From positions 1 through 64,000 of the forward strand of contig NZ_JAADJT010000009.1 in the NCBI RefSeq assembly GCF_011090165.1: 64,000 nt of DNA. The letters are read 5' to 3'. Origin of the DNA: Duganella aceris (GTDB lineage: Bacteria; Pseudomonadota; Gammaproteobacteria; Burkholderiales; Burkholderiaceae_D). The translations under genes and the position numbers were made by a program. Positions 7,036 to 16,698 of this stretch are shown one piece after another; positions within the stretch are counted from its first letter, which is position 1; every line of letters begins with the position of its first letter. The notes below the pieces were generated by a model. The model ran no database searches and was not told the DNA's origin. It saw nothing but the letters and a program-made list of their open reading frames with translations.

Positions 7036-9009
7036 TTAGGGCGAGATGATAGTTGCGAGCGCCACACCGCCATTACCCGAGATCAGGGTGGCACCTACGG
7101 TAGTGTTGGAGGCTAAAGCAACACCGCCTGTTCCGCCTGCGTAGTTTGAAGTACCGCTATTCAACACCGCACCGCTGGAAGCGGTAGTGCAAGCGATCCC
7201 CCCGGTGCCTCCCATCAAAGCTGCAATGCCTGTAGCCGCGCTGGACCCGGATGACAAAATCAAAGCACCACTGCCTGCGCCCGATACACCCCCTCCAGTG
7301 CTAGTGCCGCCCGCTACTGAAGGAGAACCAGCCCCCGTAAAGTTAAATGGCGCAGCGACGAGATTTCCCGCAAAATCGGGATCGACACCTGCCCCACCCA
7401 CCCCAGGTGAAGAAGTAGTGGCATTAGGGGATGCCGAATCCGAGCCGCCGCCGCCGCTGGTCGCGGTTGAATTTACCGCCGTGGCGTCGCCGCTTTTGCC
7501 GCCAACACCGGCGCCGCCAGAGGCCGCCATCACCCCCCCGGTTCCGTTGCTAGTCACTTGTACATCTCCGCTTTTGTTGGCGACTCCCTTGTAAGGCGGT
7601 GCGGCGCCCCCCGATGCCCCAGCGGCACTGATTGCGGAACCCGTCAGCGTGACAGTGACCGTCCCCGAAGGGCTGCCCGGAAAATTGAAGTCGCCACCGG
7701 AAGCCGTGCCGCCGGCAGCGCCGGCTGCAACGGTGGAATTAGTTGAACCCACAGTGGCGTTGCCCTTCTTTCCGCCGCCGGCTGTGAGTGATACGGAACC
7801 GCCAACAAAGGTCGAATCGGCGGCGTCGTTGCCGTTGACAGCACCCGGAGCGGCGCCCGTGAGCGATACCGATGCCCCCCTCGACCCGAGATTGAGCACG
7901 AAAGTATCGCCTGCCACCGCGTAAAATGTTTTGATCACAATCCCGCCGGTCGAGGAACCACTGGCGGCGGCCCGGTCGTTATTGTGTGCCATAGCAACGG
8001 CGCCGGATCCAGAAGCCGCTTCTAAAATAATCGTGTGCCACCCGGTAACGGAGGCGGTGAAGACGGTGGAAGTCTTGTAGACCCGCACTACTCGGCCCGG
8101 CGAACCCGACCCGCCGCCGTTATTGCGGCGAACCGTGACACGGAACACTGAAACCGTGTCGGCTACCACGTCAAGTTCATCTCCGATATTGATCGTCGTT
8201 GAGCCCCCGTGCACGTCCAGAGTGGCGCTTGCCGTAATGGGAAACGATGCTTCCGCGCGCAAGGTGCGCTTGGCACCGGGCTGCGGCGCATTTGGGAACC
8301 CGGTGATCGCCGCCGTCTGCGTGATCGGGACGTAGTTGCCACCGGCGCCCCAGATGTCCGGCGTCGCACTGCTGGCCGGCGCGGTGCCCTTTTTCTCGTC
8401 GAGGGCGCCGGTCAGCTGGCCGCCGGCGGTGCCGCCGGTACCGCCCTGCGCGCCAGCGGGCGAAATGTTCCAGTCGGCATAGGTTCCGGCAGGTCCTTCC
8501 ACGTGGGTGATCGTCAGCGTCAGCGTGGTGCCGACGTAGGACGCGACCACCCCGAACGCTTTTGCGGCCGGCGTGCTGGCGCTGACGGCCACCATCGGAA
8601 CGCCCCCCAGGAACTGCTTGCCAGCGGGAACCGTAAATGCCTTGGTACCATTGGTGAGCGTCAGGGGCGTGGTGCTCGACGCGGTGACACCTGCGGACGA
8701 ATTGGCGGACGCGACAGCACTCGCGGCGGCAGCCACCTCGCTGGCATGCGCGGCGGATGCACTCAAGGCCGCCGCGTCGGCGCTGTCGTCAGCGGCGCCT
8801 GCTGCGGCGCCGGCGGCTGTGGCACGCGTGCCGGCCAAGGCGGCGCTGTCTGCTGCCGCACCCTGCTTCGCGTTGACGTCGGCAGCGAGCGCGTTCGCCT
8901 CGGTACCCCAAGCGGGAAGGTCCGCCATGTATTTACCAGTCGCCTGGTCGAAGTCAGCCTGCGACATCGATTGATTCGGCAGGCCTTCCATCAGTTTTGT
9001 GATCGGCAT
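7036..9009 (-). CDS. tail fibre with Gly-rich adhesin-like tip
   Basis: 657 residues from MPITKLMEGLPNQSMSQADF; the ATG at 9007-9009 overlaps the upstream stop as TAATG, so the longer open frame is not used. Residues ~10-110 are Ala-rich and helical, as in trimeric fibre stalks. The central part has beta-rich segments. The C-terminal ~270 residues are dominated by Gly/Ser/Ala repeats (GGTSTGGGVSGAGSG, VGGAGVDP), resembling the glycine-rich tips of phage adhesins that pack as polyglycine helices. This is the likely receptor-binding protein. The usual chaperone gene is not evident downstream. Confidence 0.8.
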   Translation of the reverse strand: MPITKLMEGLPNQSMSQADFDQATGKYMADLPAWGTEANALAADVNAKQGAAADSAALAGTRATAAGAAAGAADDSADAAALSASAAHASEVAAAASAVASANSSAGVTASSTTPLTLTNGTKAFTVPAGKQFLGGVPMVAVSASTPAAKAFGVVASYVGTTLTLTITHVEGPAGTYADWNISPAGAQGGTGGTAGGQLTGALDEKKGTAPASSATPDIWGAGGNYVPITQTAAITGFPNAPQPGAKRTLRAEASFPITASATLDVHGGSTTINIGDELDVVADTVSVFRVTVRRNNGGGSGSPGRVVRVYKTSTVFTASVTGWHTIILEAASGSGAVAMAHNNDRAAASGSSTGGIVIKTFYAVAGDTFVLNLGSRGASVSLTGAAPGAVNGNDAADSTFVGGSVSLTAGGGKKGNATVGSTNSTVAAGAAGGTASGGDFNFPGSPSGTVTVTLTGSAISAAGASGGAAPPYKGVANKSGDVQVTSNGTGGVMAASGGAGVGGKSGDATAVNSTATSGGGGSDSASPNATTSSPGVGGAGVDPDFAGNLVAAPFNFTGAGSPSVAGGTSTGGGVSGAGSGALILSSGSSAATGIAALMGGTGGIACTTASSGAVLNSGTSNYAGGTGGVALASNTTVGATLISGNGGVALATIISP

Positions 9010-10148
9010 TAAACAGTCCCTTCGATTTGCAGTGCCATTTTTGAGTGCTTGGGGCCTTCGATCACATTTTTGAACGAAGAGAACTTCCCGGCCAGCACAG
9101 TTGAGCCATATTCTTTGGAGCCTATGTAGACCAATGTGCGTTGGCGTGCGGCGGCGAGCTTTTCCTGAACGTAGTCGATCAGATCGTTGGCCAGCAACAC
9201 ATCGATCGTCATGCGCTTGGAGAAGCCACGCTCGGTTGTCTCGCTGGTGCCGTCGAAATTGAACCTGGTCGTCGAGTAGTCCTTGATGTCGGTTCCGAGC
9301 CCGTAATAAGTGCCACCGATATCCTCGACCGGCCCGATGCAGCACATGCCGCATTTGGCGACGCCGCCCGGCTTATTGATCGTGATTGAGACCGTCGCGT
9401 TGTAATAGAGCGGCAGGTCCAAGGTGAGGAAATAGCTCTTGCGGCGTCGGCGTCCGAAAAGCCACCGATAGAAGCTGCTGCCCGAGTTCGAGGTTTGCAT
9501 GCTGGTTGCCTGGCTGTAGACAGTGCCGGCAACTGGATCCGTCGACGTAATCACAATCTCCGCGCCGTCGACGTTGCCCAGGAAGATGCCCTGCGCGATT
9601 GCCAGCGGCTTGACGTTAAGCACGATGGACTCAGCGCGCTCTGTCTGCGTGTTGTTGTAGGTGTCGAGCATCTTCCAGCGATTGGTCGCGCCGGCCGGTA
9701 GCCAATACGTCTTGTCTGTCAGCGGCCGGTTGAAGTTTTGGCCGGCCGTCACGTTGTGCACTCCGGACTGGCTGCCGGTGAACGCGATCGCCGCGCCGCC
9801 GACGGTGCCGCTCACCGAGTAGGCGTTCGTCGTCGGCGCCACCACGAAATAGACGACATTGGGAAGCAGGCCGGTCGGGAGCGCACCGGTGCTCGCGAAC
9901 GAGACTGGAACGCCAGCGACCAGCCCGTGCGCGGCGCAGTTGATCACACCCGGTGACGCAATAGAGATAGTCACCGGCGCCCGCACACCCACCTTCGAGT
10001 CGTAGAGCATGTGCGCCGCCGGGTCCATGATCCGGTCGCCGGCGGCATACACCCGGGTCAGGCTCTGGATCGGCGCGTCATCTTCCGGAACATTAGAGCT
10101 GACGAACACGCCGGGGGCGGACACCGCGATTGGGTCCAGGATAATCAT
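9009..10148 (-). CDS. tail tip/baseplate-type structural protein
   Basis: 379 residues. Residues ~58-135 (VTISIASPGVINCAAHGLVAGVPV ... SGSQSGVHNV, quoted in part) form a beta-module seen in many tail proteins, with the recurring AHGL...F.STGALPTGL...YYV pattern. The remainder has strands, a CGMCCIGPVEDIGGTYYG segment and a helical part near residues 315-345. It lies between tape measure and fibre, overlapping both by 1-4 bp, where siphophages encode the distal tail or tail-tip protein. No lambda-type K, I or J gene is seen. Confidence 0.65.
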   Translation of the reverse strand: MIILDPIAVSAPGVFVSSNVPEDDAPIQSLTRVYAAGDRIMDPAAHMLYDSKVGVRAPVTISIASPGVINCAAHGLVAGVPVSFASTGALPTGLLPNVVYFVVAPTTNAYSVSGTVGGAAIAFTGSQSGVHNVTAGQNFNRPLTDKTYWLPAGATNRWKMLDTYNNTQTERAESIVLNVKPLAIAQGIFLGNVDGAEIVITSTDPVAGTVYSQATSMQTSNSGSSFYRWLFGRRRRKSYFLTLDLPLYYNATVSITINKPGGVAKCGMCCIGPVEDIGGTYYGLGTDIKDYSTTRFNFDGTSETTERGFSKRMTIDVLLANDLIDYVQEKLAAARQRTLVYIGSKEYGSTVLAGKFSSFKNVIEGPKHSKMALQIEGTV

Positions 10149-13100
10149 GCGGTTTCCACTTCTTTGGTTGCGATTGGCGTTTCGCCGTTGATGGCGCCGT
10201 CGAGCGAGTCGGCGGTGTTGAGTGTGTTTTTAGCGATCGCGTACAGCTCCCGGTTGCGCATTTCCTTCACCTCCGCGCGCAACAGGCGCAGCTCGGCAAC
10301 CACCTCGCTGTTGTCGCCGCCATTCAGCATTGAGCGCGTTTGGCTGGCGTTGAAGATGCGCGATGGCCCCGTTGCCTCCAGCTCAGGTCCGTTCTCGCCG
10401 ACGATGCGCAGGCCGCCCATGAAGTCACCACCTGCAGCGAAGCCTGGCGGATGCAGCTTTTTATACTCATCGCTGGCGATGAAGCCGGCCTTGATCGCAT
10501 CCCACGACTGGCCAGCAGCCAGCGCAGCCTCCCAAGCATCGACGCCGGCAGCGTCGCCCGTGCGGCCCAGCAGGGACTTGTACAGCGCCTGGATCTTGGC
10601 CTCGTCCGACCCTTTGATGGCGCCCACAACATCCACGCCATTGCCGGCCTGGCCCTTCCAGTAATCGACCTCGCTTGTCGATGCCGCGCGACCCAAGAAT
10701 TGCGAATACGCGTCTGCCGTTGTCGCGCCCACGTTGGCGACAGGGTTCGCCATAGCCGCTTTGATTGCGTTCGCGAACGCGGCCAGCATCGCCGGGATCG
10801 AAGCTACGCCGATGTTGATGCCGTTCAGCACGTCAAGCTGGGCCTTGGCGGTATCGATCAAGCCGTCCAGACGCAGCACTTCCGCGTCATACGCCAGCTG
10901 CGCTAGATCTTTCTGCTTTTCCAGCATGATCAGCGCACGCTCTTCTGTTCCCAGCTGGTCGTCGGTCAAGTCGGCCAACGCAGCCAGGTTGTTTTGCGTG
11001 CTGTATAGATCACGCTGGTAGTCCAGATAAGACGAAAACTGATCGGATGCATCCTTGCTAAGCGTAGACAGTGCGCCCTTCAACGAATCCGCATCCGGCA
11101 TCACGCCACTCGCCCGAGCGACTGCAAGTGCAGCGGCGACCTGGGCTTGAGCTGACACACGGTCATCGACCGCCGAACCCGACTGCCCGCGAATGCTGTC
11201 GAGGGTGCCGTGCAGCGCGTCCGACAGCGAGGTCAATTTCGTCACCAGACCCGAGGTCCTATCGATCTGCGCCTGAATGGAGTCCATCACCGTTTTGTGT
11301 GCGGACTCCAGCAACTTCTTCTGCTCACCGACTGCGGCGGTCAAGCCGCTGAATGCGCTCTCGACCGCAGTCAACAGCGCCTTGCCCAGCGCCGCAGCCG
11401 CATCCCGTTGGGCCTTGGTCAGCGCCTCAGTCGCGGCCTTCGCATCCACCACAGCCTTGGCCTCCGCCTTCAGCGCCTCAAGGCGGTCGTACAGCGCCAG
11501 AGTGGTTGCATCCATTCCCCTCGTTTCGATCGCCCGTACCTCGACGACCGTCATGCTCGCCTTGAGCAGCGCGTCGATCTGCTGCTGATAGCCCTCATTC
11601 ACGCTGGCCAGAGCGGCGGCTGAATCCTTCGCCGCCTGCGCCACCACCACTTGGTCGTACAGCGCCAGATTGTGGCCATCGATCGCCGCGCGCGCCTTTG
11701 CTGCCAGCTGCGCCTGCGTCATCGTCAACTCGTCCAACTGGTTGCGCAGGTCGACGCGCTCGTCGGCGATTGCCTGCTCCGACTTCGTCAGGTCGACCGT
11801 GGCGACATGCGTTTTTGCGTACGCTTCCGACAGGGCCAGCACCGACGCGTAACGCTGCGCGCCGGCCTCGGTGGCGAGCGCGCCCGAGTTCACCAGGCCA
11901 AGCGCGTATTCCTTGAACTTGTCGCGTGTGTCCAAGCTCTGCAGGCCCATAGCTGCCAACTGGTCGGTAACGTACTTTTGCACCGGTGCCAGCCGCTCGG
12001 CCTCCGTGAGAAAATTGTTCGCGAACGCCGACGTCTGGCTGGCCAGACCATCGATACCGCCCGTCAGTTCAATCAGCCGCTCACGCGCTGCAATGCTGGA
12101 CGTGCCGGTGGCGCCGAATGACGTGCCGATCGATTCCATAATCGAGTTCAGATTTGCGTAGTTCGTCGCGACACGGGTCAGCGTCTCGAAATAACCTTCG
12201 CCTACCTGCTGGAATTGCTCCAGGCCGGCGACACCGAACTGCGCCATGTCATCACCGAGTTTGGCGAACACGGATTCGAGGGCGGACTGGATTTCCTCGC
12301 CTTTCAGATCCTTCAAGCTGATCTTGCCGATGTCGACAACGAACGAGTTCAAATGCCTGGTGAACTCGTCGCCGCCCACGCCCAGTAGCTCGGCAGCGGT
12401 CTTGACGCCAGTGGCCAGGCTCAGGATCACTTTTGAGAATTGGTCATTAGCCTCGGCTCCCAGTTCGGTCTTCGGCGAGTCGTATTTGTCGCTATGGAAT
12501 AGCCCGCCCGACTTCTTGATGTCGGTGTATTGCTGCGCATTCAGGCCGCCGGCGGCGATGCTACCCAGAGACGCCGCGTTCGCCGTGAGGCCGGTGTCGA
12601 GCGTTGTGACTTTACCTCCGAAGACGGAACTTGCGATTTTCCCGGCCCAGCCGCCCAGGGCCTGATCTAATTTACTAAAGGCGAGGCCGATCACGCCGCC
12701 AAAAACCAATTGGAATTTGTCGTTGTTGACTAGGTTCTCGGCAGCGCTCTTGCTGCCCGCAGGCATTTCACCAGTCAGTCCCGAGCCGCGCACCAACAGG
12801 TTGCCCAGGCCGCCGATAGAGTTCTCGATGGCCTTCAGCGAGGCCAGCATACCGGCGGTGTGCGTGAGCTCGATGCTGGAGTTGGTCGCAGCCAATTCGA
12901 TCGAGCGCGCGATAGAGTCGGATTTTGCCGATTTATCGCCGAAAACGGAACCGGTGCCTTGAGTCTCCTGACGCTGAGCAGAAGTCATTCCTCCGCCCCC
13001 GCCGCCTCCAGCGATCTTCACTCCCATGCCGGCCAGTAGCGCCACCACGGCGGCACCGGCCGCGACGTTGAATGGGAAAGGGATGGACGCCAGCGTCTTG

Positions 13101-15961
13101 GCGAATGCCGCCACACCGTCGGCGGCCGCACGGATTCCGGAGTTGACCACCGACGTACCTGTCGCCGCCGTGTCCACAGTGGTTTCGGTCGCCTTGCTCG
13201 CCACAAACAAGCCCGTGAACGCTTCGAGCAGACCGCTCTTGCGTACCGTATTCTCAATTGCCATCGCCATTTCAACAGCGCGGAACGCCTTCTCAGTGGT
13301 TTCGAGCGCCTTATAGCCTTTGCTGTTTTCCTTGAAGAATCCCCTCGCGGCGCCGGCCATGTCACCATACGACTTAATCTGCGCCTGCGCGCCCTGCTGC
13401 GCTGCTAGCGCCTGGGCCTGCGCAATCTTGGTCGGATCGCCTTTCGCATCCAGGATAGCGGCTGCCAGCTGCGCGGCCACCGTCGCTTGCGCACGCTGGT
13501 AGCCAGTCAACGCGGTTGTCAGGCTACCGATGGCCGATCCGATGCGCCCGAAGGATGCCTCCATACCAGCGGCGGCCTGGCGCGCAGCATCATCTACCGC
13601 CTCCATGATCTTCAACATTTCGGTAGCGCGTGTCAGGTCGACATCGACCAGCAGCTTCTTGGATTGGTTCCTGTACCAGGTGTTGTATTCGCCTTGCAGC
13701 GAACGCTGAGCTTCGGTCCCAGCGCCAGCAATAGCAATCCGCTCCTGCCACATGTCGACGTCGATCGCCAGCAGCGCGTCGGCACGAGCCTTCGGATCCG
13801 CCAGAGATTCGGCTGCGAACTTGGCATTCTCGGTCTTCAGTGAGCCGGCATATGCCAGCGCCTTGGACTGGGCTAAAGTCGCCTGTTCGACGGCAACCCG
13901 GGCCATAGCCTCGCCTTTCAGCTGAATGATCTGCTCATCACTGATGGCTCGACCCGCAATTTTTTGCTGGCTCAGGAATTGCTCCAAAGCGGCCTGCTCT
14001 TTGACCTCCACCATCGCAAGTTCACGCGCGTCGCTGGATTGTCCGTACGCCTGGTATTCCGCGGCCAGTTGGGCGGTCGACGCGGAGCGGGCAGTAGTGC
14101 TCTGATCGATGTACTTGGCGACCTCTTTCTCGGTCGCGCGCGTTTTCAGCAACAGTTCAACGGCCGCCTGCTCGTCGAGTACACCGCGCACGGTGGCCTG
14201 GTGCGCACTGCTCAGCTTGAGCTTGCCCGACGCCAGCTCCTGGTCGAGTTTGATACGGGCCTTCTGGCTCTCGGTCGCATTGGCATCGAGCGCCAATTCC
14301 AAGCGCCCTTCAGCAATCTTCGATTTGATTCCGGAGATAATGCCGGCGTATGCTTCGCGCTCAGCCTTGATGGCCTCGGTGTTGTCCTTGGTGGCCTTCA
14401 ATAACTTTTTCTTATTCTCTTCGACGGTACCATCTGCTGCCGCCACGGCATTTGAGGACATCTCATATGCCATCATCTCGACGATGTTCCTGTCGATGGT
14501 GTCGATCTCCGCTTGATGTGCCGCATTGAGCGCGGCCGTGCGTGCAGTGAATGTGCCGACGGCGCCGCCGGCAGCGCGCAAGCTATCTGCATACGCATCC
14601 ATCTCGGCGGCGCGATCATCCTGACCAATCAGCGAAAGTCCTTTTGCGACGGCGGAAACGAAGCCCGCGTGCGCGGCCTTCATCGTGCCAATGGCAGAAT
14701 CCCAGGCGAAGCTGATTGCTTCGACCGCCATCGTGCCGCCGTATTTTAAGTTCTCCCAACCCTTGAGCATGACGCCCACGAAAGTCAGGCCGGCGAGCCG
14801 CGCCTCGACAAAGTTATCGCGCAGGTAAGTCCCGATCTGCCATCCAGCGAATGCCGCGAACAGCGCATTGCCAGCGAGCTGCATCTTCGTCAGCGCTCCG
14901 GATGCCAGTTCCGCCTGTACCGAAGTACCGAACAACGCAGTGTTGAGGCCGATGGTCGCGGTCTGGCCGATCAGCACATTCATCGCATAGGTTGCGATCA
15001 CCCCGACCAAAGTGGAGACCACAGCAGCGACTGCCGTGTAGATCGCGGGCGCGGCAACGAAAAGCGCGAAGTAAGCCGCCGCAACTTTCACTGCTGGGCC
15101 AATCGCATTAACGATGTAACCGACACTGTCCGCGATGTCCTCGGCCCACTTGCGCAGTTCGCCGCTTTTGCCCAATGCATCCACGCGACCGGATAGTCGG
15201 CTGATGGCGCCGTCGCTGTCGAGCAGCCGGCCTGTGAAGGCGGCCAGCGCCGGCAGCAGGCTGTCGGTCAGCACATCGTACATTTCCGCCGTCCGGACCT
15301 TCATCAAACCCATGGCATCCTGGAAACCAGATGCCTGCGTGGCCGCCTGCTGGGTTCTGCCGGAGAACTTGTCGACGCTTTCGGCGACGTCGTTCATATA
15401 CGGCATCAATTCCTCTGCTGACTTTTTGAACAGCGTGTTCATGACGGCGGACTTGCCAGCGCCGTCCTCGTAATTTTGCAGGCTTTTCGCGATCCGGATA
15501 AACGTCGCGGCCGTGTCCTCGCCCTGGATATCTTTCGCGGAGATACCGAGATCCGACAGCGCTTTGCGCGCCGCGTTGGATTCGTCACCAGCCGCGCCAA
15601 GGGTCTTCGCCAAATTGAAGACGGCCTTGTCGACGTTGCCGAATTCGACATTGGTCATCATCGCGACCTTCTGCAATTTCGACAAACTATCCACAACCGA
15701 CGAACCGGTTTTTTGCGCCGAGTCGTCGAGCTGGGCGAGCCGGTCGATAGATTGGCTGACGCCGTTGATGATCCCGGCGAAGCTCAGGTAGGCGGCGCTG
15801 GCGGCGGCGACCGTGCCGGCGATGCCTGCCATCACTCTTGCAGTCGACCCACCGAGCGCGGAGATATTCTGCAGGGACCCGGTCGCCACGGCGAGCAAGC
15901 GCTGGAACTCACTCACCGCCTGGTTTGCATCGCCTGTGATAACTACCCGAGTCTCAGCCAT
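10145..15961 (-). CDS. tail tape measure protein
   Basis: 1938 residues, far longer than lambda H (853). The N-terminus (VVITGDANQAVSEFQRLLAV) and long helical, Ala/Lys/Glu-rich segments are typical. Hydrophobic stretches lie around residues 285-350 and ~960-1000 (FPFNVAAGAAVVALLAGMGVKIAGGGGGGG). Residues ~1810-1880 carry a DUF4214-like repeat (IQALYKSLLGRTGDAAGVDA), an unusual addition. The tape measure sets tail length and may help DNA entry. The start overlaps the frameshift product by 8 bp. Confidence 0.92.
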   Translation of the reverse strand: MAETRVVITGDANQAVSEFQRLLAVATGSLQNISALGGSTARVMAGIAGTVAAASAAYLSFAGIINGVSQSIDRLAQLDDSAQKTGSSVVDSLSKLQKVAMMTNVEFGNVDKAVFNLAKTLGAAGDESNAARKALSDLGISAKDIQGEDTAATFIRIAKSLQNYEDGAGKSAVMNTLFKKSAEELMPYMNDVAESVDKFSGRTQQAATQASGFQDAMGLMKVRTAEMYDVLTDSLLPALAAFTGRLLDSDGAISRLSGRVDALGKSGELRKWAEDIADSVGYIVNAIGPAVKVAAAYFALFVAAPAIYTAVAAVVSTLVGVIATYAMNVLIGQTATIGLNTALFGTSVQAELASGALTKMQLAGNALFAAFAGWQIGTYLRDNFVEARLAGLTFVGVMLKGWENLKYGGTMAVEAISFAWDSAIGTMKAAHAGFVSAVAKGLSLIGQDDRAAEMDAYADSLRAAGGAVGTFTARTAALNAAHQAEIDTIDRNIVEMMAYEMSSNAVAAADGTVEENKKKLLKATKDNTEAIKAEREAYAGIISGIKSKIAEGRLELALDANATESQKARIKLDQELASGKLKLSSAHQATVRGVLDEQAAVELLLKTRATEKEVAKYIDQSTTARSASTAQLAAEYQAYGQSSDARELAMVEVKEQAALEQFLSQQKIAGRAISDEQIIQLKGEAMARVAVEQATLAQSKALAYAGSLKTENAKFAAESLADPKARADALLAIDVDMWQERIAIAGAGTEAQRSLQGEYNTWYRNQSKKLLVDVDLTRATEMLKIMEAVDDAARQAAAGMEASFGRIGSAIGSLTTALTGYQRAQATVAAQLAAAILDAKGDPTKIAQAQALAAQQGAQAQIKSYGDMAGAARGFFKENSKGYKALETTEKAFRAVEMAMAIENTVRKSGLLEAFTGLFVASKATETTVDTAATGTSVVNSGIRAAADGVAAFAKTLASIPFPFNVAAGAAVVALLAGMGVKIAGGGGGGGMTSAQRQETQGTGSVFGDKSAKSDSIARSIELAATNSSIELTHTAGMLASLKAIENSIGGLGNLLVRGSGLTGEMPAGSKSAAENLVNNDKFQLVFGGVIGLAFSKLDQALGGWAGKIASSVFGGKVTTLDTGLTANAASLGSIAAGGLNAQQYTDIKKSGGLFHSDKYDSPKTELGAEANDQFSKVILSLATGVKTAAELLGVGGDEFTRHLNSFVVDIGKISLKDLKGEEIQSALESVFAKLGDDMAQFGVAGLEQFQQVGEGYFETLTRVATNYANLNSIMESIGTSFGATGTSSIAARERLIELTGGIDGLASQTSAFANNFLTEAERLAPVQKYVTDQLAAMGLQSLDTRDKFKEYALGLVNSGALATEAGAQRYASVLALSEAYAKTHVATVDLTKSEQAIADERVDLRNQLDELTMTQAQLAAKARAAIDGHNLALYDQVVVAQAAKDSAAALASVNEGYQQQIDALLKASMTVVEVRAIETRGMDATTLALYDRLEALKAEAKAVVDAKAATEALTKAQRDAAAALGKALLTAVESAFSGLTAAVGEQKKLLESAHKTVMDSIQAQIDRTSGLVTKLTSLSDALHGTLDSIRGQSGSAVDDRVSAQAQVAAALAVARASGVMPDADSLKGALSTLSKDASDQFSSYLDYQRDLYSTQNNLAALADLTDDQLGTEERALIMLEKQKDLAQLAYDAEVLRLDGLIDTAKAQLDVLNGINIGVASIPAMLAAFANAIKAAMANPVANVGATTADAYSQFLGRAASTSEVDYWKGQAGNGVDVVGAIKGSDEAKIQALYKSLLGRTGDAAGVDAWEAALAAGQSWDAIKAGFIASDEYKKLHPPGFAAGGDFMGGLRIVGENGPELEATGPSRIFNASQTRSMLNGGDNSEVVAELRLLRAEVKEMRNRELYAIAKNTLNTADSLDGAINGETPIATKEVETA

Positions 15962-16361
15962 CTTTTCTTTCTTCCCATGCGCGAAGAGTCGCGCGTTCCA
16001 TTACTTGAATTTCACGAAATACTCGCTGCTCATCGCGGCGCTTGATGCGCCAGTTCCGCATCACCATCTCGACTCCCTGGTAGTTCAGACCGACGGCGCC
16101 ATTAGCACCGATGTTCCACTGTGTACCCACCGCATGGAAGAGATTCCAAGACCGGACGTTCTCCGGCCAGAGATACAGTTCTTCGAGCTTAGTGACCGGC
16201 GTTACTGCCACAAGCCCGATAGCAGCTAGCGCCTCGTCCACCACCCTCTGCTCGCGGGCGAGTGCGCCTTCGGTTTCGATCAGGCCGAGCGCCGCGAAGC
16301 GCGCGACCTGTTCTAGTTTTTTTCTGTCGCCGCCTGCCCTTTGACGTACGCGTTGAAGCAC
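15954..16361 (-). CDS. DUF1799-type tail chaperone extension, made by -1 frameshift
   Basis: 135 residues as an open frame, with the DUF1799 signature LYLWPENVRSWNLF (~residues 62-75) and TQWNIGANGAVGLNYQG. It has no convincing start of its own: it overlaps the upstream chaperone by 49 bp in the -1 frame, and a slippery A_AAA_AAC sits directly before that gene's stop codon. The real product is probably the 115-residue upstream protein continued by 120 residues (LEQVARFAALGLIETEG onward), ~235 residues in all, the analogue of lambda gpGT, which loads tail-tube protein onto the tape measure. Confidence 0.8.
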   Translation of the reverse strand: MLQRVRQRAGGDRKKLEQVARFAALGLIETEGALAREQRVVDEALAAIGLVAVTPVTKLEELYLWPENVRSWNLFHAVGTQWNIGANGAVGLNYQGVEMVMRNWRIKRRDEQRVFREIQVMERATLRAWEERKDG

Positions 16362-16660
16362 ACCGCCGCCATCCCGCTGATTTCAAGCAAAGCGGCGAAC
16401 GAGTCTTCATTGAACGGCGCCGGCTTGTCGTCTTCGTCCAAAACCAAGGTCTGTTTTTCCCAACCCTTGGCCACTTCCTGGAGGACTTCCTGCATCAGTA
16501 CCTCGCCGCCGACCAGACGGTCCTTCATCTCCTTCGCGCTCATGCGCGTGCAAATCAGGGCAAATTTAAACGGCACTGGATTGCCATCCGCATCGGAGAT
16601 CGAGCCCTTTACAGGAATGCGGGCGGTGTTGCTGATAATCGTTTTGTACTTAGTGCTCAT
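16313..16660 (-). CDS. tail assembly chaperone (gpG-like)
   Basis: 115 residues: MSTKYKTIISNTARIPVKGSI, then a beta-rich N-terminal half and a helical C-terminal half ending EKN. It lies between tail tube and tape measure like lambda G and is followed in the -1 frame by a DUF1799 extension. The stop codon TAG comes immediately after the slippery heptamer, so most ribosomes make this short form and some the long one. Function inferred from family and position. Confidence 0.8.
   Translation of the reverse strand: MSTKYKTIISNTARIPVKGSISDADGNPVPFKFALICTRMSAKEMKDRLVGGEVLMQEVLQEVAKGWEKQTLVLDEDDKPAPFNEDSFAALLEISGMAAVCFNAYVKGQAATEKN
16316..16322 (-). promoter_or_regulatory. programmed -1 ribosomal frameshift site
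   Basis: On the minus strand the codons read GAA AAA AAC TAG, so the in-frame heptamer is A AAA AAC, one of the most efficient -1 slippery sequences. It abuts the zero-frame stop, and the -1 frame continues straight into DUF1799 sequence (KKLEQVARF). Confidence 0.88.
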
Positions 16661-16698
16661 GTGTATTCCTTGAATGAGGGGCGCTGCGGCCCCAGGGT

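Noticed and set aside
16189-16361. Separate start codon for the DUF1799 frame
   Set aside because: The first ATG has no ribosome site and lies within the upstream chaperone; the slippery site and exact reading-frame continuity explain the arrangement better.
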